This document shows, in pieces, positions 36,220 to 45,418 of a DNA stretch of 64,000 nucleotides. Under the pieces are notes generated by a model. The model saw only the letters and a list, made by a program, of their open reading frames with translations, did no database searches and was not told the origin of the DNA. Numbering within the stretch: the stretch's first letter is position 1; the number at the start of each line of letters is the position of its first letter. The stretch comes from Methylobacter luteus IMV-B-3098 (GTDB lineage Bacteria; Pseudomonadota; Gammaproteobacteria; Methylococcales; Methylomonadaceae): assembly GCF_000427625.1 (NCBI RefSeq), contig NZ_KE386569.1, positions 1,743,073 through 1,807,072 on the forward strand. The letters run 5' to 3'. The position numbers and the translations under genes were made by a program.

Positions 36220-36996
36220 ATGCTGCAGACCAATAAGCTAAAACAGGCCCTGCGCAGCGGCCAAGCAGTATATGGACTGCTCAATTCCATACCGGCGCCC
36301 TTGCTGGTAGAGATGATAGGCTATGCCGGCTACGACTTCGTTATCCTGGATCTGGAACACGTGAACACTAATCCGGAAACCCTGGAAAACATGATCCGGG
36401 CGGCGGAATGCGCCGGGCTTACCGCTTTGGTGCGCGTGCCGGGTATGGATGCCGCCGCGATTCTGCGCGCCCTGGACAGCGGCGCGCAAGGCATCGTCGT
36501 GCCCCACGTGCAAAACCGTGCCGAAGCGGAAGCAGCCGTCAGCGCCAGCCGCTACCACCCGCTGGGCCAACGCGGCATCAGCGGCGGCCGTACAACGGGT
36601 TTCGGCCGCCTGGATCTGCCGAGCTATTTCGAACAGGCCAACGCCGAGCTACTGGTCGCAGTCATGATCGAGGACCGGGCCGGCGTGGAAAACATCGACG
36701 CCATCGTCTCCGTGCCGGGCATCGATCTGGTGCTGGAAGGGGCGATCGACCTGTCCCAGTCTTACGGCGTGCCCGGACAGGCCCAGCATCCGGACGTGCA
36801 GGCCGCCATCCTGACTATCGCCGATGCCTGCCGCAAACACAACGTGCCATTCTGTGCCATACCGCGCCTGCCGGAACAGGGCGAATACTGGCGGCAGCGC
36901 GGCGTTCATGCCTTTCTGCTGGGCGATGACCGGGGCGTCGCCTTCCGCGCATTCAAGGCGCACCTGCAAAGCTGGAAAAACCAGTCATTACCATGA
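36220..36996 (+). CDS. HpcH/HpaI aldolase, SbnG-like citrate synthase candidate
   Basis: The 258-residue (beta/alpha)8 aldolase has YDFVILDLEHVNTNPETLEN, QGIVVPHVQNRAEAEAAV, RYHPLGQRGISGGRTTGFG, AVMIEDRAGVENID and VLEGAIDLSQSYGVPGQ. The Glu and Asp residues in these are the expected metal ligands. In staphyloferrin B loci SbnG, of this fold, makes citrate from oxaloacetate and acetyl-CoA, giving the pathway its own citrate independent of the Krebs cycle. The place inside this NIS cluster suggests the same job. Start ATG 36220 has AGGAG 8 bases upstream; the longer frame from 36079 overlaps the decarboxylase. Activity is inferred from synteny. Confidence 0.78.
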   Translation: MLQTNKLKQALRSGQAVYGLLNSIPAPLLVEMIGYAGYDFVILDLEHVNTNPETLENMIRAAECAGLTALVRVPGMDAAAILRALDSGAQGIVVPHVQNRAEAEAAVSASRYHPLGQRGISGGRTTGFGRLDLPSYFEQANAELLVAVMIEDRAGVENIDAIVSVPGIDLVLEGAIDLSQSYGVPGQAQHPDVQAAILTIADACRKHNVPFCAIPRLPEQGEYWRQRGVHAFLLGDDRGVAFRAFKAHLQSWKNQSLP

Positions 36997-38006
36997 ACGC
37001 GGCTATTTCCTCCAGGAAATTGTGGTTCGGCCATCTTTACTTAGGAATTGCGCTTGCCCTGCCCCTGCTGATCATTGCCGCCAGCGGCATCGTGTTGAGC
37101 TTTTACGATGACTTGCGTTACGCCTCGCCGCCTTACCGCCTGGCAGAACCGGTGCGCCAGCCGCGCGATGCCGGCGCCCTGGCCGAATCGATTCGGCGCC
37201 ACTTTCCCCGCCACCGCCTGGAGGTGCTGTTTCTGCCGACGGCTCCCGAGCATAGCGCCAGGGCCAGACTGACCGGGCCGGAACCGCTGCTGGTGTTTAT
37301 TCATCCCGGCACGGCCGCCATCCTGGCGACCAGGAACGGCGCCGATCCGGACGGACTGGATTGGCTGCGGGAACTGCATCGAGGCAGCGTATTGGGCCTG
37401 CCCGGAAAGATTGCCGCCAGCATGGCCGGTCTGGGGACGCTGTTTCTTTGGCTGATGGGGTTGTGGCTAGGGTTCAGGCGCAGGGCAACGGTAAAACGGC
37501 AGCGGGCAAAGCTTTTCCCTGGACTCATGGCGATTCATCGGCAAACGGGATTGCTGCTGGGCGGTCCTGTTGCCGTTCTGGCCTTGCTGGGAGCGTTGCT
37601 CAACTTTGCCGGCCCTTTGATGCAATGGCTGGACCCGCCGCCGACCATCACAGAGCCCGCTTCCACGCGGCAGATGCTGCCGCTGCCTGGACTGATCGAT
37701 GCTGCGGTTGAAGGTTATCGCAATGCTCCGCTGGAGCGCATCTACTTCCCGGCCGACGCAAGCCAGCCATGGCGTTTTCGGTTCCTGGACGGCAGTTGGG
37801 AGTTTATGGACGGTCAAAGGGGAACGCTGCTAAAACTCAAAACGCCTTTCTCTCACTGGACCATGCTGCTGTATCCCCTGCATAGCGGCAAATTGCCGGG
37901 CATCTGGGGCCATTGGCTGCTGGTCCTTTGCGGCATCGCCTTGCTTTTCCTGCTCGGCAGCGGCGTGCAGCGCGGCTGGCGCATCATCAAGCCGCGCTGC
38001 CGTTAG
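36993..38006 (+). CDS. PepSY-associated membrane protein, possible ferric-siderophore reductase
   Basis: The 337-residue protein has an N-terminal membrane segment after LWFGHLYLGIA, a periplasmic PepSY-like region, a central pair of membrane segments (residues about 145-165 and 185-210) and a C-terminal one. Conserved His residues stand in LWFGHLY, LRELHRGS, LMAIHRQTG, FSHWTMLLYPLHSG and WGHWLL, a pattern seen in PepSY-TM proteins that bind heme. Such proteins accompany siderophore systems and are thought to reduce ferric iron or ferric-siderophore at the inner membrane. It overlaps the aldolase stop (ATGA) and is the last gene of the run. Confidence 0.75.
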   Translation: MNAAISSRKLWFGHLYLGIALALPLLIIAASGIVLSFYDDLRYASPPYRLAEPVRQPRDAGALAESIRRHFPRHRLEVLFLPTAPEHSARARLTGPEPLLVFIHPGTAAILATRNGADPDGLDWLRELHRGSVLGLPGKIAASMAGLGTLFLWLMGLWLGFRRRATVKRQRAKLFPGLMAIHRQTGLLLGGPVAVLALLGALLNFAGPLMQWLDPPPTITEPASTRQMLPLPGLIDAAVEGYRNAPLERIYFPADASQPWRFRFLDGSWEFMDGQRGTLLKLKTPFSHWTMLLYPLHSGKLPGIWGHWLLVLCGIALLFLLGSGVQRGWRIIKPRCR

Positions 38007-38114
38007 GTATCCTTGTGCAGGTCAAGCTCAATTCAATCAATTTCATGTGAGTAAATAGAACAAATTTTTGTGCATCCTGTCTAATTTAGTATTTTAAAAA
38101 GGAAGGTAAAGGCC

Positions 38115-38444
38115 ATGGCAACACATCATGCGGTTCCGGGGGAAATTGTCGACCTTGCCAGTTGGGCTAACGATCTGCCCAATGAAAAATCAAAGGTCAT
38201 CATAAAAACAGATGCGATGGAACTGGCGCGCCTCGTCGTGCCCAAAGGCAAGGAGTATCCCAGTCACCAGGTGCCTGGGCCTGTGGTCGTCCATTGCGTT
38301 CAAGGGAAGATTGAGTTGACTGCCATGAGCAGGACGCAAGAGTTGCATGACGGTCAACTGCTCTATCTTATGCCGGGAGAACCGCATTCGCTCAGAGGCG
38401 TTGAGGATGCGATCATCCTGCTGACCATCTCGCTTACGAACTGA
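38115..38444 (+). CDS. Small cupin-domain protein
   Basis: The 109-residue single-domain cupin has LVVPKGKEYPSHQVPGPVVVHC (PxG..Hx..GP region) and LLYLMPGEPHSLRGVEDAIILLT (the second cupin motif, PGxxH). The first motif has one His where metal-binding cupins usually have two, so metal binding is uncertain. AAGGAAGG lies before the ATG. It follows the siderophore cluster after 108 bases and overlaps the oppositely oriented cytochrome b561 gene by 11 bases at its 3' end. Function is not assignable. Confidence 0.75.
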   Translation: MATHHAVPGEIVDLASWANDLPNEKSKVIIKTDAMELARLVVPKGKEYPSHQVPGPVVVHCVQGKIELTAMSRTQELHDGQLLYLMPGEPHSLRGVEDAIILLTISLTN

Positions 38445-39192
38445 TATCGCTTTTGCAGGGCTCTTCATCCACGGGGCATCCGCTGATAACCTTTCGCCCC
38501 GTAAACATGGCGGAAATAATGCCGCCGCCTTCTCTTAACTCGGTAACAATGACCGCCGCCACATGCAGAATGACGATGACGGCCAGTATATAAAAAGTGT
38601 ACAGATGCACTACTGCAACAGGTTTCCGGTAAGCGCGCATGGCTTCGTAAGCGGAAGCGCCATACATCTCGGGCGCATAGGGCGCCAGCGAATCCGGAGC
38701 GACGCCGGGCGCGGCCACCCATTGCGCGATCCAATGCCCGATGGGCGGCTGGAATAGATCGGTGCCCGCCAGCACCAGACCGGTGACTGCTTGAGTTGCC
38801 ATGAGCAGAAGCATTGCGATTACCGACAACCGGCCTATCGGATTGTGGCCCAGGTATTGTTCGGGCTGGCTGGAGAAGAAGGCCGCCGTATAGCGGCGTA
38901 ACGCCTGAAAATAGCCTCTGCCGCCGGGAAGAATGGAGCGCCACCTCGCATGACGGTTGCCCCAAAACCCCCACACGATGCGCCAGAGCAGATTGAGCGC
39001 GAAGACGTAGCCGATCCAGGCGTGAACCGTTTTAAGCATCACTTTACCGGCATTGTGAACCCCAAGATCGCCGGCGTTGAGAATCACAAGCCCCACAACC
39101 GCCAGGGCCGTAACGCAAAGTACATTAATCCAGTGAAACCAGCGGATGCCTGCATCCCACACTCCATAACATTTCAGTTCTGACATACCCAT
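38434..39192 (-). CDS. Cytochrome b561-family membrane protein
   Basis: The 252-residue di-heme cytochrome b561 (COG3658-like) has four or five membrane segments. Heme-ligand histidines are plausible at RWFHWINVLCV, VHAWIGYVFALNLLWRIVWGFWG, and AVVHLYTFYILAVIVILHVA. Proteins of this type pass electrons across the inner membrane, often to periplasmic cytochromes or hydrogenase-like partners. MGMSEL offers two initiators; the second Met (MSELKCYGVWD) is equally likely. The tail CPVDEEPCKSD has two cysteines. Its 3' end overlaps the cupin gene by 11 bases in convergent fashion. Confidence 0.8.
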   Translation of the reverse strand: MGMSELKCYGVWDAGIRWFHWINVLCVTALAVVGLVILNAGDLGVHNAGKVMLKTVHAWIGYVFALNLLWRIVWGFWGNRHARWRSILPGGRGYFQALRRYTAAFFSSQPEQYLGHNPIGRLSVIAMLLLMATQAVTGLVLAGTDLFQPPIGHWIAQWVAAPGVAPDSLAPYAPEMYGASAYEAMRAYRKPVAVVHLYTFYILAVIVILHVAAVIVTELREGGGIISAMFTGRKVISGCPVDEEPCKSDISS

Positions 39193-39469
39193 TCTCTATT
39201 TTTCTATTCGAGGATTCATCCGCAATTACAGCCTTTGCAAATGACTGTTGATTTGTAATCGTTTTTATCTATCCAATAAGCTATTATCCAGTTCCGCATT
39301 GTTATATGCCAGCCATGTGCGATTGCCGAGGGACTTTATGAGCCGGATTTTTATCAGCCAGATATAGTTTAGATGACATCTTGCCCAATATATGGCATCA
39401 AGCGATATTTACCGTCCGTCTTTATAGACTATTTGATTTATTCAACGAAACAGACTGGAGCCAAAATAA

Positions 39470-40234
39470 ATGCTGGAAATAATTCACATCCCTGTCCTGA
39501 ACGATAATTACATTTATCTGATCCACGACCCCGCATCCGGTGAAACGGCCGCCGTAGACCCGGCCCTTGCTCAACCGGTGCTGGATGTCCTGCATGAAAA
39601 AGGCTGGCGCCTGAAATACATTCTGAACACGCATCACCACGGCGACCATGTCGGCGGCAATCTGGAATTGAAGGAAAAAACCGGCTGCACGATCATTGCG
39701 GGCCATTTCGATAAGGATCGCATCCCCGGCATTGATATTGGCGTCAATGAGGGCGACCGGATTTCGCTCGGCCGGCATGTGGCCGACGTTATATTCACGC
39801 CCGGTCATACCCGTAGCCATGTGGTTTATCATTTTGCTGATGACGATGCGCTGTTTTGCGGAGATACGTTATTCGTGATGGGGTGCGGCCGCCTGTTTGA
39901 AGGCACGGCCGAGCAGATGTGGCATTCACTACAGAAACTGAAAGCCTTGCCCGCTTCCACGCGCATCTATTGCGCGCATGAATACACGCAAGCCAATGGC
40001 CGGTTCGCTTTAAGCGTAGAGCCTGATAACCGGCAGTTAGCGCAAAGAATGGACGAGGTCAATCGATTGCGGGCGAAGCACCTGCCGACTGTGCCTTCAA
40101 CCCTGGCGCAGGAATTGGCAACCAATCCTTTTTTCAGGGAAGACAGTCCGATGCTGCAAAAAACCATCAATATGACGGGTGAAGCACCGGTGCGGGTGTT
40201 TGCGGAAACCCGAAAGTTGAAGGATCGGTTTTAA
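39470..40234 (+). CDS. gloB: Hydroxyacylglutathione hydrolase (glyoxalase II)
   Basis: The 254-residue metallo-beta-lactamase-fold hydrolase cleaves S-lactoylglutathione to lactate and glutathione in methylglyoxal detoxification. Seen are NDNYIYLIHDPASGE, the dinuclear metal motif THHHGDHVGGN, GHTRSHVVYHF, FCGDTLFVMGCGRLFEGT, YCAHEYTQAN and the C-terminal FFREDSPML typical of GloB. Length is standard. It is a single gene with a 277-base upstream region that holds no other gene. Confidence 0.93.
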   Translation: MLEIIHIPVLNDNYIYLIHDPASGETAAVDPALAQPVLDVLHEKGWRLKYILNTHHHGDHVGGNLELKEKTGCTIIAGHFDKDRIPGIDIGVNEGDRISLGRHVADVIFTPGHTRSHVVYHFADDDALFCGDTLFVMGCGRLFEGTAEQMWHSLQKLKALPASTRIYCAHEYTQANGRFALSVEPDNRQLAQRMDEVNRLRAKHLPTVPSTLAQELATNPFFREDSPMLQKTINMTGEAPVRVFAETRKLKDRF

Positions 40235-40259
40235 AACCCGGCGACCGCGAATTTATGCC

Positions 40260-40304
40260 TGCTCCCAGGCTCTGCTTTCAGTTCCTTGAAGAAGAGCGGG
40301 AGCA
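40260..40304. terminator. Long hairpin between gloB and the convergent secreted-protein gene
   Basis: TGCTCCC..GCTCT pairs with AGAGC GGGAGCA (two-base bulge on the left arm, 19-base loop) in the 127-base space between gloB and the leftward gene ending at 40362. It is a strong structure in the right place for bidirectional termination, but it lacks a T-run. Confidence 0.4.
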
Positions 40305-40361
40305 AGGTTGTTGGAATAGATCAATGGGCGAACAACCATCCCTGATGGCTCAATCGGCCTA

Positions 40362-40772
40362 TTACAGGGGCCAGTAGAATGACAACGAGGCCCTCTTTCC
40401 ACCGCCTACCCTGGCCTTCTGGCGCATGACACTCCCATCTTTCTCGGCGAGAACGGTATAATTTCCGGGCTTGAGTCTGGCAAAAAGAAAAGGGCCGTCG
40501 GATACGGTTTCAATAACCGTGTTGCCTTGCGCATCGGCAATCCTGACATTGACGTCGGCAAGAAATTCGCCTGTTCCTTTAGCGGCGAACAGCAGGTTCA
40601 AATTGTAATCGCTTTTCATGGCTTCCATGGCGTTACGCTCGCCCTCGCCAATGCCGCCGCTGACGAATGTCACGTCGCCTTGCGTTTGGGGCTCTGGCCA
40701 GTCTTCTTGTGCAAAAGCCTGCAGGCTGAATAGAAAACAGGGCATAACCAGCGCGTAGAATAATCGTTTCAT
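40362..40772 (-). CDS. Secreted protein with carboxypeptidase-regulatory-like fold
   Basis: The 136-residue protein from ATG 40772 has a clear signal peptide (KRLFYALVMPCFLFSLQAFA, cleavage after AFA). The body reads like a beta-sandwich of the carboxypeptidase-regulatory or transthyretin-like type: ADVNVRIADAQGNTVIETVS, FLFARLKPGNYTVLAE. A longer frame extends to 40892 but adds residues before the signal; GGAG lies just upstream of the chosen start. The protein is probably periplasmic and the function is unknown. Its gene stands alone. Confidence 0.75.
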   Translation of the reverse strand: MKRLFYALVMPCFLFSLQAFAQEDWPEPQTQGDVTFVSGGIGEGERNAMEAMKSDYNLNLLFAAKGTGEFLADVNVRIADAQGNTVIETVSDGPFLFARLKPGNYTVLAEKDGSVMRQKARVGGGKRASLSFYWPL

Positions 40773-41161
40773 AAAGAGTTCTCCTTGATCATTAAAAGAT
40801 GCGGGATGCATGGGCATTAAATCCAGTCCCAAGGAAAAATATTCTCCAAATATAACGAATTTACATCCGCCTGTCTGCTCGGTAGCGTACAAACTGTGAG
40901 CAGGTACTTGACGCCGGACTTTGCTGCCTCCCGGAAAACTGAGCTCATTGACAATACGATTGGCGTGGATCAGTCAAGGCATCACAAAATAATTCGTTTT
41001 ATAACGGAAACAATCCGTTTTTAATTGTCATAAATCACCAATAGACTGTCATCGTGTTGAACGAGAACAGTTGCTATAACGTAAAAGCTATCCCGCGCAA
41101 TCTCGTCTACAAGCCTTTATTTCGAATGCGTAAAAATTCGACACAAAACCGGAGGTAAGCC
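40773..41161. other. Divergent gene-free region before the peroxiredoxin gene
   Basis: These 389 bases hold the starts of two divergent genes. I see a small hairpin at 41003-41019 (AACGGA/TCCGTT around AACAA, then TTTAA) that could terminate or attenuate transcription towards the peroxiredoxin gene. CCGGAGG at about 41150 is the ribosome site of that gene. No convincing promoter pair or OxyR site was identified. Confidence 0.4.
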
Positions 41162-41686
41162 ATGGCATCAACTGTGCCCAACGTTGTTTTCAAAACCCGC
41201 GTCCGCGACGAAAGTGTCGGAGGCGATAATCCTTTTCGCTGGCAGGACGTCACTACAGATGACGTTTTCGCAGGCAAAAAAATCGTGCTGTTTGCATTGC
41301 CGGGCGCCTTCACGCCAACCTGCTCCAGCGCGCACCTGCCGGGTTACGACGCCAGATACTCGGAAATCATCGATCAGGGTGTGGATGAAGTGTACTGTTT
41401 AGGCGTCAACGATGCCTTTACCATGTATCAATGGGCTAAGCATCTGGGCATTAAACACGTAAAAATGCTGCCTGACGGCAATGGGGATTTTACCCGGGGC
41501 ATGGATATGCTGGTCAAAAAAGAAAATCTGGGGTTCGGCTGTCGATCGTGGCGTTATTCCATGCTGGTCGATGACAAAAAAATCATCAAACTGTTCTGCG
41601 AAGAGGGAAAAACGGATAATTGCCCGGATGATCCGTTCACCGTCAGCGATGCCGATACAATGCTCGACTATTTAAAGCACCATTAA
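41162..41686 (+). CDS. Peroxiredoxin, Prx5 type
   Basis: The 174-residue thiol peroxidase reduces hydrogen peroxide and organic peroxides. The peroxidatic Cys54 lies in LPGAFTPTCSSAHLPGY, the signature of the Prx5/AhpE-like group, with the Arg in CRSWRYSMLVDD. Further cysteines (CLGVND, FGCRSW, FCEEGK, NCPDD) are present, one of which could resolve the disulfide. No glutaredoxin domain is fused. Good CCGGAGG ribosome site. It stands alone, with 389 bases upstream. Confidence 0.9.
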   Translation: MASTVPNVVFKTRVRDESVGGDNPFRWQDVTTDDVFAGKKIVLFALPGAFTPTCSSAHLPGYDARYSEIIDQGVDEVYCLGVNDAFTMYQWAKHLGIKHVKMLPDGNGDFTRGMDMLVKKENLGFGCRSWRYSMLVDDKKIIKLFCEEGKTDNCPDDPFTVSDADTMLDYLKHH

Positions 41687-41740
41687 TCCGCTGTACGGAC
41701 CGGACGGGCGTGAGTCACAATGGCCCGGTCCATCACTGGC

Positions 41741-41766
41741 CGTAGGGTACGCAGTGCGTACCTTTC
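41741..41766. repeat. Intergenic palindrome, GTAGGGTACGC family
   Basis: GGTACGC and GCGTACC pair around AGT, preceded by CCGTAG and followed by TTTC. The same unit occurs inverted at 45381-45408 (spacer GAT). It lies between convergent peroxiredoxin and DUF2818 genes. Confidence 0.6.
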
Positions 41767-41782
41767 AGAGCTGATTAGCCGA

Positions 41783-42100
41783 TTAATCCTGAGTCTTTCT
41801 CGACAAAGGCCTTTTGAGGTCGTAATGATAAATAAAGCCCGGCAGGGCAAAGACCAGGAACAGGCATAACGTCGTGACATAAAACTCCCAGCCCTGAACA
41901 TGCCGGGTACCGGTCAATTTGTACTCGAGGCCGACAGACAGGCCTCCCGCCACCGCATACATCACCAGCCATTCCAGCCAGCACAGCCAGGCGCTTTTGT
42001 CCCGTTTAAAAACCACCAGAAAACGGTCGTTGACCCACGGTACATTGGCTGCGACGAAGGCAGCCAATATCAGAAAGCCATAAAGTCCTGCCGGCGTCAT
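41783..42100 (-). CDS. DUF2818 family membrane protein
   Basis: The 105-residue protein has three hydrophobic segments and the pattern GFLILAAFVAANVPWVNDR, then a tryptophan-rich second segment LLELLV-like and YVTTLCLFLVFALPGFIYHYDL. This matches DUF2818, a small inner-membrane family of unknown function often found in proteobacteria. Its ATG shares one base with the lysS stop (TGATG arrangement), so translation is coupled to lysS. No catalytic residues are apparent. Confidence 0.75.
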   Translation of the reverse strand: MTPAGLYGFLILAAFVAANVPWVNDRFLVVFKRDKSAWLCWLEWLVMYAVAGGLSVGLEYKLTGTRHVQGWEFYVTTLCLFLVFALPGFIYHYDLKRPLSRKTQD

Positions 42101-43596
42101 CAGCCTTTCGGCCTCATATGCGGGAACAGCAAAACATCGCGGATTGACGGGGAATCCGTGAACAGCATGACCAGACGGTCGATGCCGATGCCCTCGCCCG
42201 CTGTCGGCGGCATGCCGTGTTCCAGCGCGACGATGTAATCGGCGTCGAAATGCATGGCCTCATCGTCGCCGGCTTCTTTTTCCTCGACCTGTTTCTGGAA
42301 GCGCGCCGCCTGATCTTCGGCATCATTAAGCTCGGTAAAGCCGTTAGCGATTTCCCGGCCGCCGACGAAGAACTCGAAACGGTCCGTGACATGCGGATTG
42401 TCGTCATTGCGGCGCGCCAGCGGCGACACTTCCACCGGATAAGCCGTGATGAAAGTCGGATTCATCAGGCGATGCTCGACGGTTTTTTCAAAGATTTCGA
42501 TCTGTATTTTGCCCAGTCCATAGCCATCCTTGACTGGAATGCGCAATTTTTCCGCGACTTTAACGGCAGATTCGCGGTTATCGATATCGGCCGGCGTCAA
42601 ATCGGGATTGAAGTGCAGGATCGAATCGAACACGGTCATGCGGTCGAACGGCTTGCCGAAATCGTACTGCTCGCCCTGATAGGTGATAACCGTCTGACCT
42701 AACACGTCTTCGGCCAGACCGCGCAGCATGGCTTCGGTCAAATCCATCAAGTCCTGATATTCGGCATAGGCCTGATAGAACTCCAGCATGGTGAACTCGG
42801 GATTATGCCGCGTCGACAGGCCCTCGTTGCGGAAGTTACGGTTGATTTCAAACACGCGCTCGAAACCGCCGACGACCAGACGCTTTAAGTACAGTTCCGG
42901 CGCAATGCGAAGAAACAGGCCCATGTCCAGCGCGTTGTGGTGAGTCACGAAAGGCCGCGCTGTGGCCCCGCCCGGAATGGCCTGCATCATCGGTGTTTCC
43001 ACTTCCAGAAACTGGCGTTCGATCAGGAACTGGCGAATGTAGGCGACGATTTTGGAACGCACCAGGAATGTACGGCGCGATTCATCGCTCATGATCAAAT
43101 CCAGATAACGCTGACGGTATTTGATTTCCTGGTCGGCGATGCCATGGAATTTTTCCGGCAGCGGGCGCAGGGCCTTGGTCAGCAGGCGGATGTCGTCGAC
43201 CTTGACGCTGAGTTCATTGGTCTGGGTTTTGAACAGCACGCCTTCCGCGCCGATGATATCGCCGATATCCCATTTTTTGAACTGCTCGTTGTAAAACCCT
43301 TCCGGCAGCGTATCGCGGGTCACGTACAGCTGTATCCTGCCAGACATGTCCTGAATATGACAAAAGCTGGCTTTACCCATGACGCGGCGCGTCATCATGC
43401 GGCCAGCAATCTTGACGCGAACAGGTTCCGCTTCGAGTTCTTCCTTGGATTTTTCGCCATATTCGGCCAGCACTTCGCCGGCGACCACGTTACGGCGAAA
43501 GTCGGTAGGGAATGCGATGCCGTTTTCACGCAATTCATTCAATTTGCCGCGGCGTTGTCTGATCTGTTCCTGTTCGTCCCGTTCAATTTCTGACAT
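42100..43596 (-). CDS. lysS: Lysyl-tRNA synthetase, class II
   Basis: The 498-residue class IIb synthetase charges tRNA-Lys. An N-terminal OB-fold anticodon domain covers about residues 60-170 ([23 protein letters not shown]). The catalytic domain has [20 protein letters not shown] (motif 2) and [20 protein letters not shown] (motif 3, followed by LLFPHMRP). Length is typical of bacterial LysS. The arrangement prfB-lysS on one strand is common in gammaproteobacteria, and here prfB ends 106 bases upstream. Confidence 0.95.
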   Translation of the reverse strand: MSEIERDEQEQIRQRRGKLNELRENGIAFPTDFRRNVVAGEVLAEYGEKSKEELEAEPVRVKIAGRMMTRRVMGKASFCHIQDMSGRIQLYVTRDTLPEGFYNEQFKKWDIGDIIGAEGVLFKTQTNELSVKVDDIRLLTKALRPLPEKFHGIADQEIKYRQRYLDLIMSDESRRTFLVRSKIVAYIRQFLIERQFLEVETPMMQAIPGGATARPFVTHHNALDMGLFLRIAPELYLKRLVVGGFERVFEINRNFRNEGLSTRHNPEFTMLEFYQAYAEYQDLMDLTEAMLRGLAEDVLGQTVITYQGEQYDFGKPFDRMTVFDSILHFNPDLTPADIDNRESAVKVAEKLRIPVKDGYGLGKIQIEIFEKTVEHRLMNPTFITAYPVEVSPLARRNDDNPHVTDRFEFFVGGREIANGFTELNDAEDQAARFQKQVEEKEAGDDEAMHFDADYIVALEHGMPPTAGEGIGIDRLVMLFTDSPSIRDVLLFPHMRPKG

Positions 43597-43702
43597 GTGT
43601 ATTTTGACTCTTATCGTTGTAGGGTGATCGCAGACTTTGCGCCCACCATGGGTATCTATTTTACAAGGCAGACAAAACAGCGCTGCCCACGCTACAAATT
43701 TC

Positions 43703-44801
43703 TTACAGTCCGCTTTTCAGGCTGGCTTCGATAAACTGATCCAGATCGCCGTCCAGCACGGCCTGCGGATTGCCGGTTTCGACGCCGGTGCGCAAATCCT
43801 TGATACGCGATTGGTCCAGCACGTAAGAACGAATCTGGCTGCCCCAGCCGATGTCCGATTTGGTATCTTCCAAAGCCTGCTGAGTTTCGCTGCGCTTGCG
43901 CATTTCCAGCTCATACAGTTTGGCTTTCAACTGCTTCATGGCCGTATCGCGGTTTTTGTGCTGCGAGCGGTCGCTCTGGCACTGCACGACGATGCCGGTG
44001 GGGTTGTGCGTGATACGCACGGCCGACTCGGTACGGTTAACGTGCTGGCCGCCGGCGCCGCTGGCTCTGTAAACGTCGACGCGCAAGTCCGCCGGATTAA
44101 TATCGATAGCGATATCGTCATCGATCTCGGGCGAAACGAATACCGACGCGAACGAGGTATGGCGGCGATTACCCGAATCGAACGGCGATTTTCTGACCAG
44201 GCGGTGTACGCCCGTTTCGGTGCGCAGCCAGCCGAAGGCATAGTCGCCTTCGAATTTGATCGTGGCGCTTTTGATGCCGGCGACATCCCCGTCCGACTCC
44301 TCGATCAGCTCGGTCTTGAAACCCTTGCGCTCGCCCCAGCGTAAAAACATGCGTTCGATCATCGAAGCCCAATCCTGCGCCTCGGTGCCGCCGGAACCGG
44401 CCTGAATATCCAGGAAGGCATTGTTGGCGTCCATTTCGCCGGAAAACATGCGGCGGAATTCAAGGGCGGCGACTTTTTTCTCCAGTTGTTCCAGATCGTC
44501 CACCACCGTATCGACGGTTTCTTCATCATCTTCTTCCACAGCCATCGCCAGCAGTTCTTCCGCATCAGCCAGGCCATGTTCCAGTTCATGAATCGTATTG
44601 ACGATCGCTTCCAGCTGACCCCGCTCCTTGCCCAGGGCTTGCGCCACTTCCGGGTTATCCCAGATTTTCGGGTTTTCCAGTTCCCTTAAAACTTCGACCA
44701 AACGCTCGCTTTTGGTTTCGAAGTCAAAGATACCCCCTAAGGGCATCGCCACGGCTTTTCAGGTCGGCTATTTTATACTTAATCGGATTAATTTCTTGCA
44801 T
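43703..44801 (-). CDS. prfB: Peptide chain release factor 2 with programmed +1 frameshift
   Basis: The 365-residue RF2 is read from ATG 44801 through 25 codons ([20 protein letters not shown]) to an in-frame TGA at 44726-44724. Translation then shifts +1 and continues [12 protein letters not shown] to 43703. The recoding site is complete: an internal AGGGGG just upstream, then TAT CTT TGA C. RF2 itself terminates at UGA, giving autoregulation. Downstream are the GGQ loop ([12 protein letters not shown]) and [13 protein letters not shown]. The total equals E. coli RF2. An uninterrupted frame starting at 44752 is shorter at the N terminus and is not the real start. Confidence 0.93.
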
Positions 44802-44971
44802 GGAGTGTTTTTAAACAAGGCGTTCGAAATCGGAGGCTATTGACAAGCTCCGGCCAATGAAAATTCAAATAAAAGGCGGAATTATAAACTATAACCCGAC
44901 CATGTTCATACAGAACTTAATGACTGATGCGCGGGGATAACTGTATTAAATCAGTTTGGCAAAGCGTTTCA

Positions 44972-45017
44972 GGTCGAATTCCAACAGTAGGCGCTCCAGG
45001 CGAATTCGACCCTACAG
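44972..45017. repeat. Split intergenic palindrome, GGTCGAATTC family
   Basis: GGTCGAATTC at 44972-44981 and GAATTCGACC at 45002-45011 are inverted around a 20-base loop, followed by CTACAG. The right arm matches the palindrome at 46264-46291. It sits in the 230-base space between prfB and the ferredoxin gene. Confidence 0.5.
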
Positions 45018-45031
45018 GCGAGTCGATAGCG

Positions 45032-45352
45032 TCAATCCCAGCGATTATCCCTGACCTGCACTTTGCCGTTCTCGATGCGCACCGGGAAACAGTCGATATC
45101 TTCATAGGCGGGCGGGGCTTTTACGGCGCCGGTTTTCACGCAAAAACGCGCGCCATGGCGCGGGCAGACAATCTCGCAGCCTTCCAGCTTGCCGCTGGCG
45201 ATTTCCGCGCCGTCGTGCGTGCAGACATCCTCGATGGCATAGAACTGGCCTTCGATTTTAAATACGGCCACATCGGTGCCATCGACATCGACGACGACAT
45301 GCTCGCCGTCAGCCAGTGCGTTTTGATCGATTACGTTTATCCAGTCGGACAT
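45032..45352 (-). CDS. Rieske-type [2Fe-2S] ferredoxin
   Basis: The 106-residue non-heme-oxygenase-type ferredoxin has cluster ligands CTHDGA (Cys, His) and CPRHGARF (Cys, His), 20 residues apart, in a domain typical of NirD/bedA-like electron carriers. It is soluble, with no signal or membrane anchor. It lies downstream of the SUF genes on the same strand, with rsmJ between, and such a ferredoxin often closes suf operons. Its partner is unknown. Confidence 0.87.
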   Translation of the reverse strand: MSDWINVIDQNALADGEHVVVDVDGTDVAVFKIEGQFYAIEDVCTHDGAEIASGKLEGCEIVCPRHGARFCVKTGAVKAPPAYEDIDCFPVRIENGKVQVRDNRWD

Positions 45353-45380
45353 TTTTCACCTTAACTATTTAATACAAGCA

Positions 45381-45408
45381 GGAAAGGTACGCGATGCGTA
45401 CCCTACGG
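45381..45408. repeat. Intergenic palindrome, GTAGGGTACGC family (inverted copy)
   Basis: GGTACGC and GCGTACC pair around GAT at 45386-45402, followed by CTACGG. When complemented it reads CCGTAGGGTACGC..GCGTACCTTTCC and matches the unit at 41741-41766. Confidence 0.6.
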
Positions 45409-45418
45409 CTACGATGCA

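Noticed and set aside
41003-41019. Small hairpin followed by TTTAA as a rho-independent terminator
   Set aside because: The stem is only 6 bp and no gene on the plus strand ends before it within 700 bases; noted only in the region entry.
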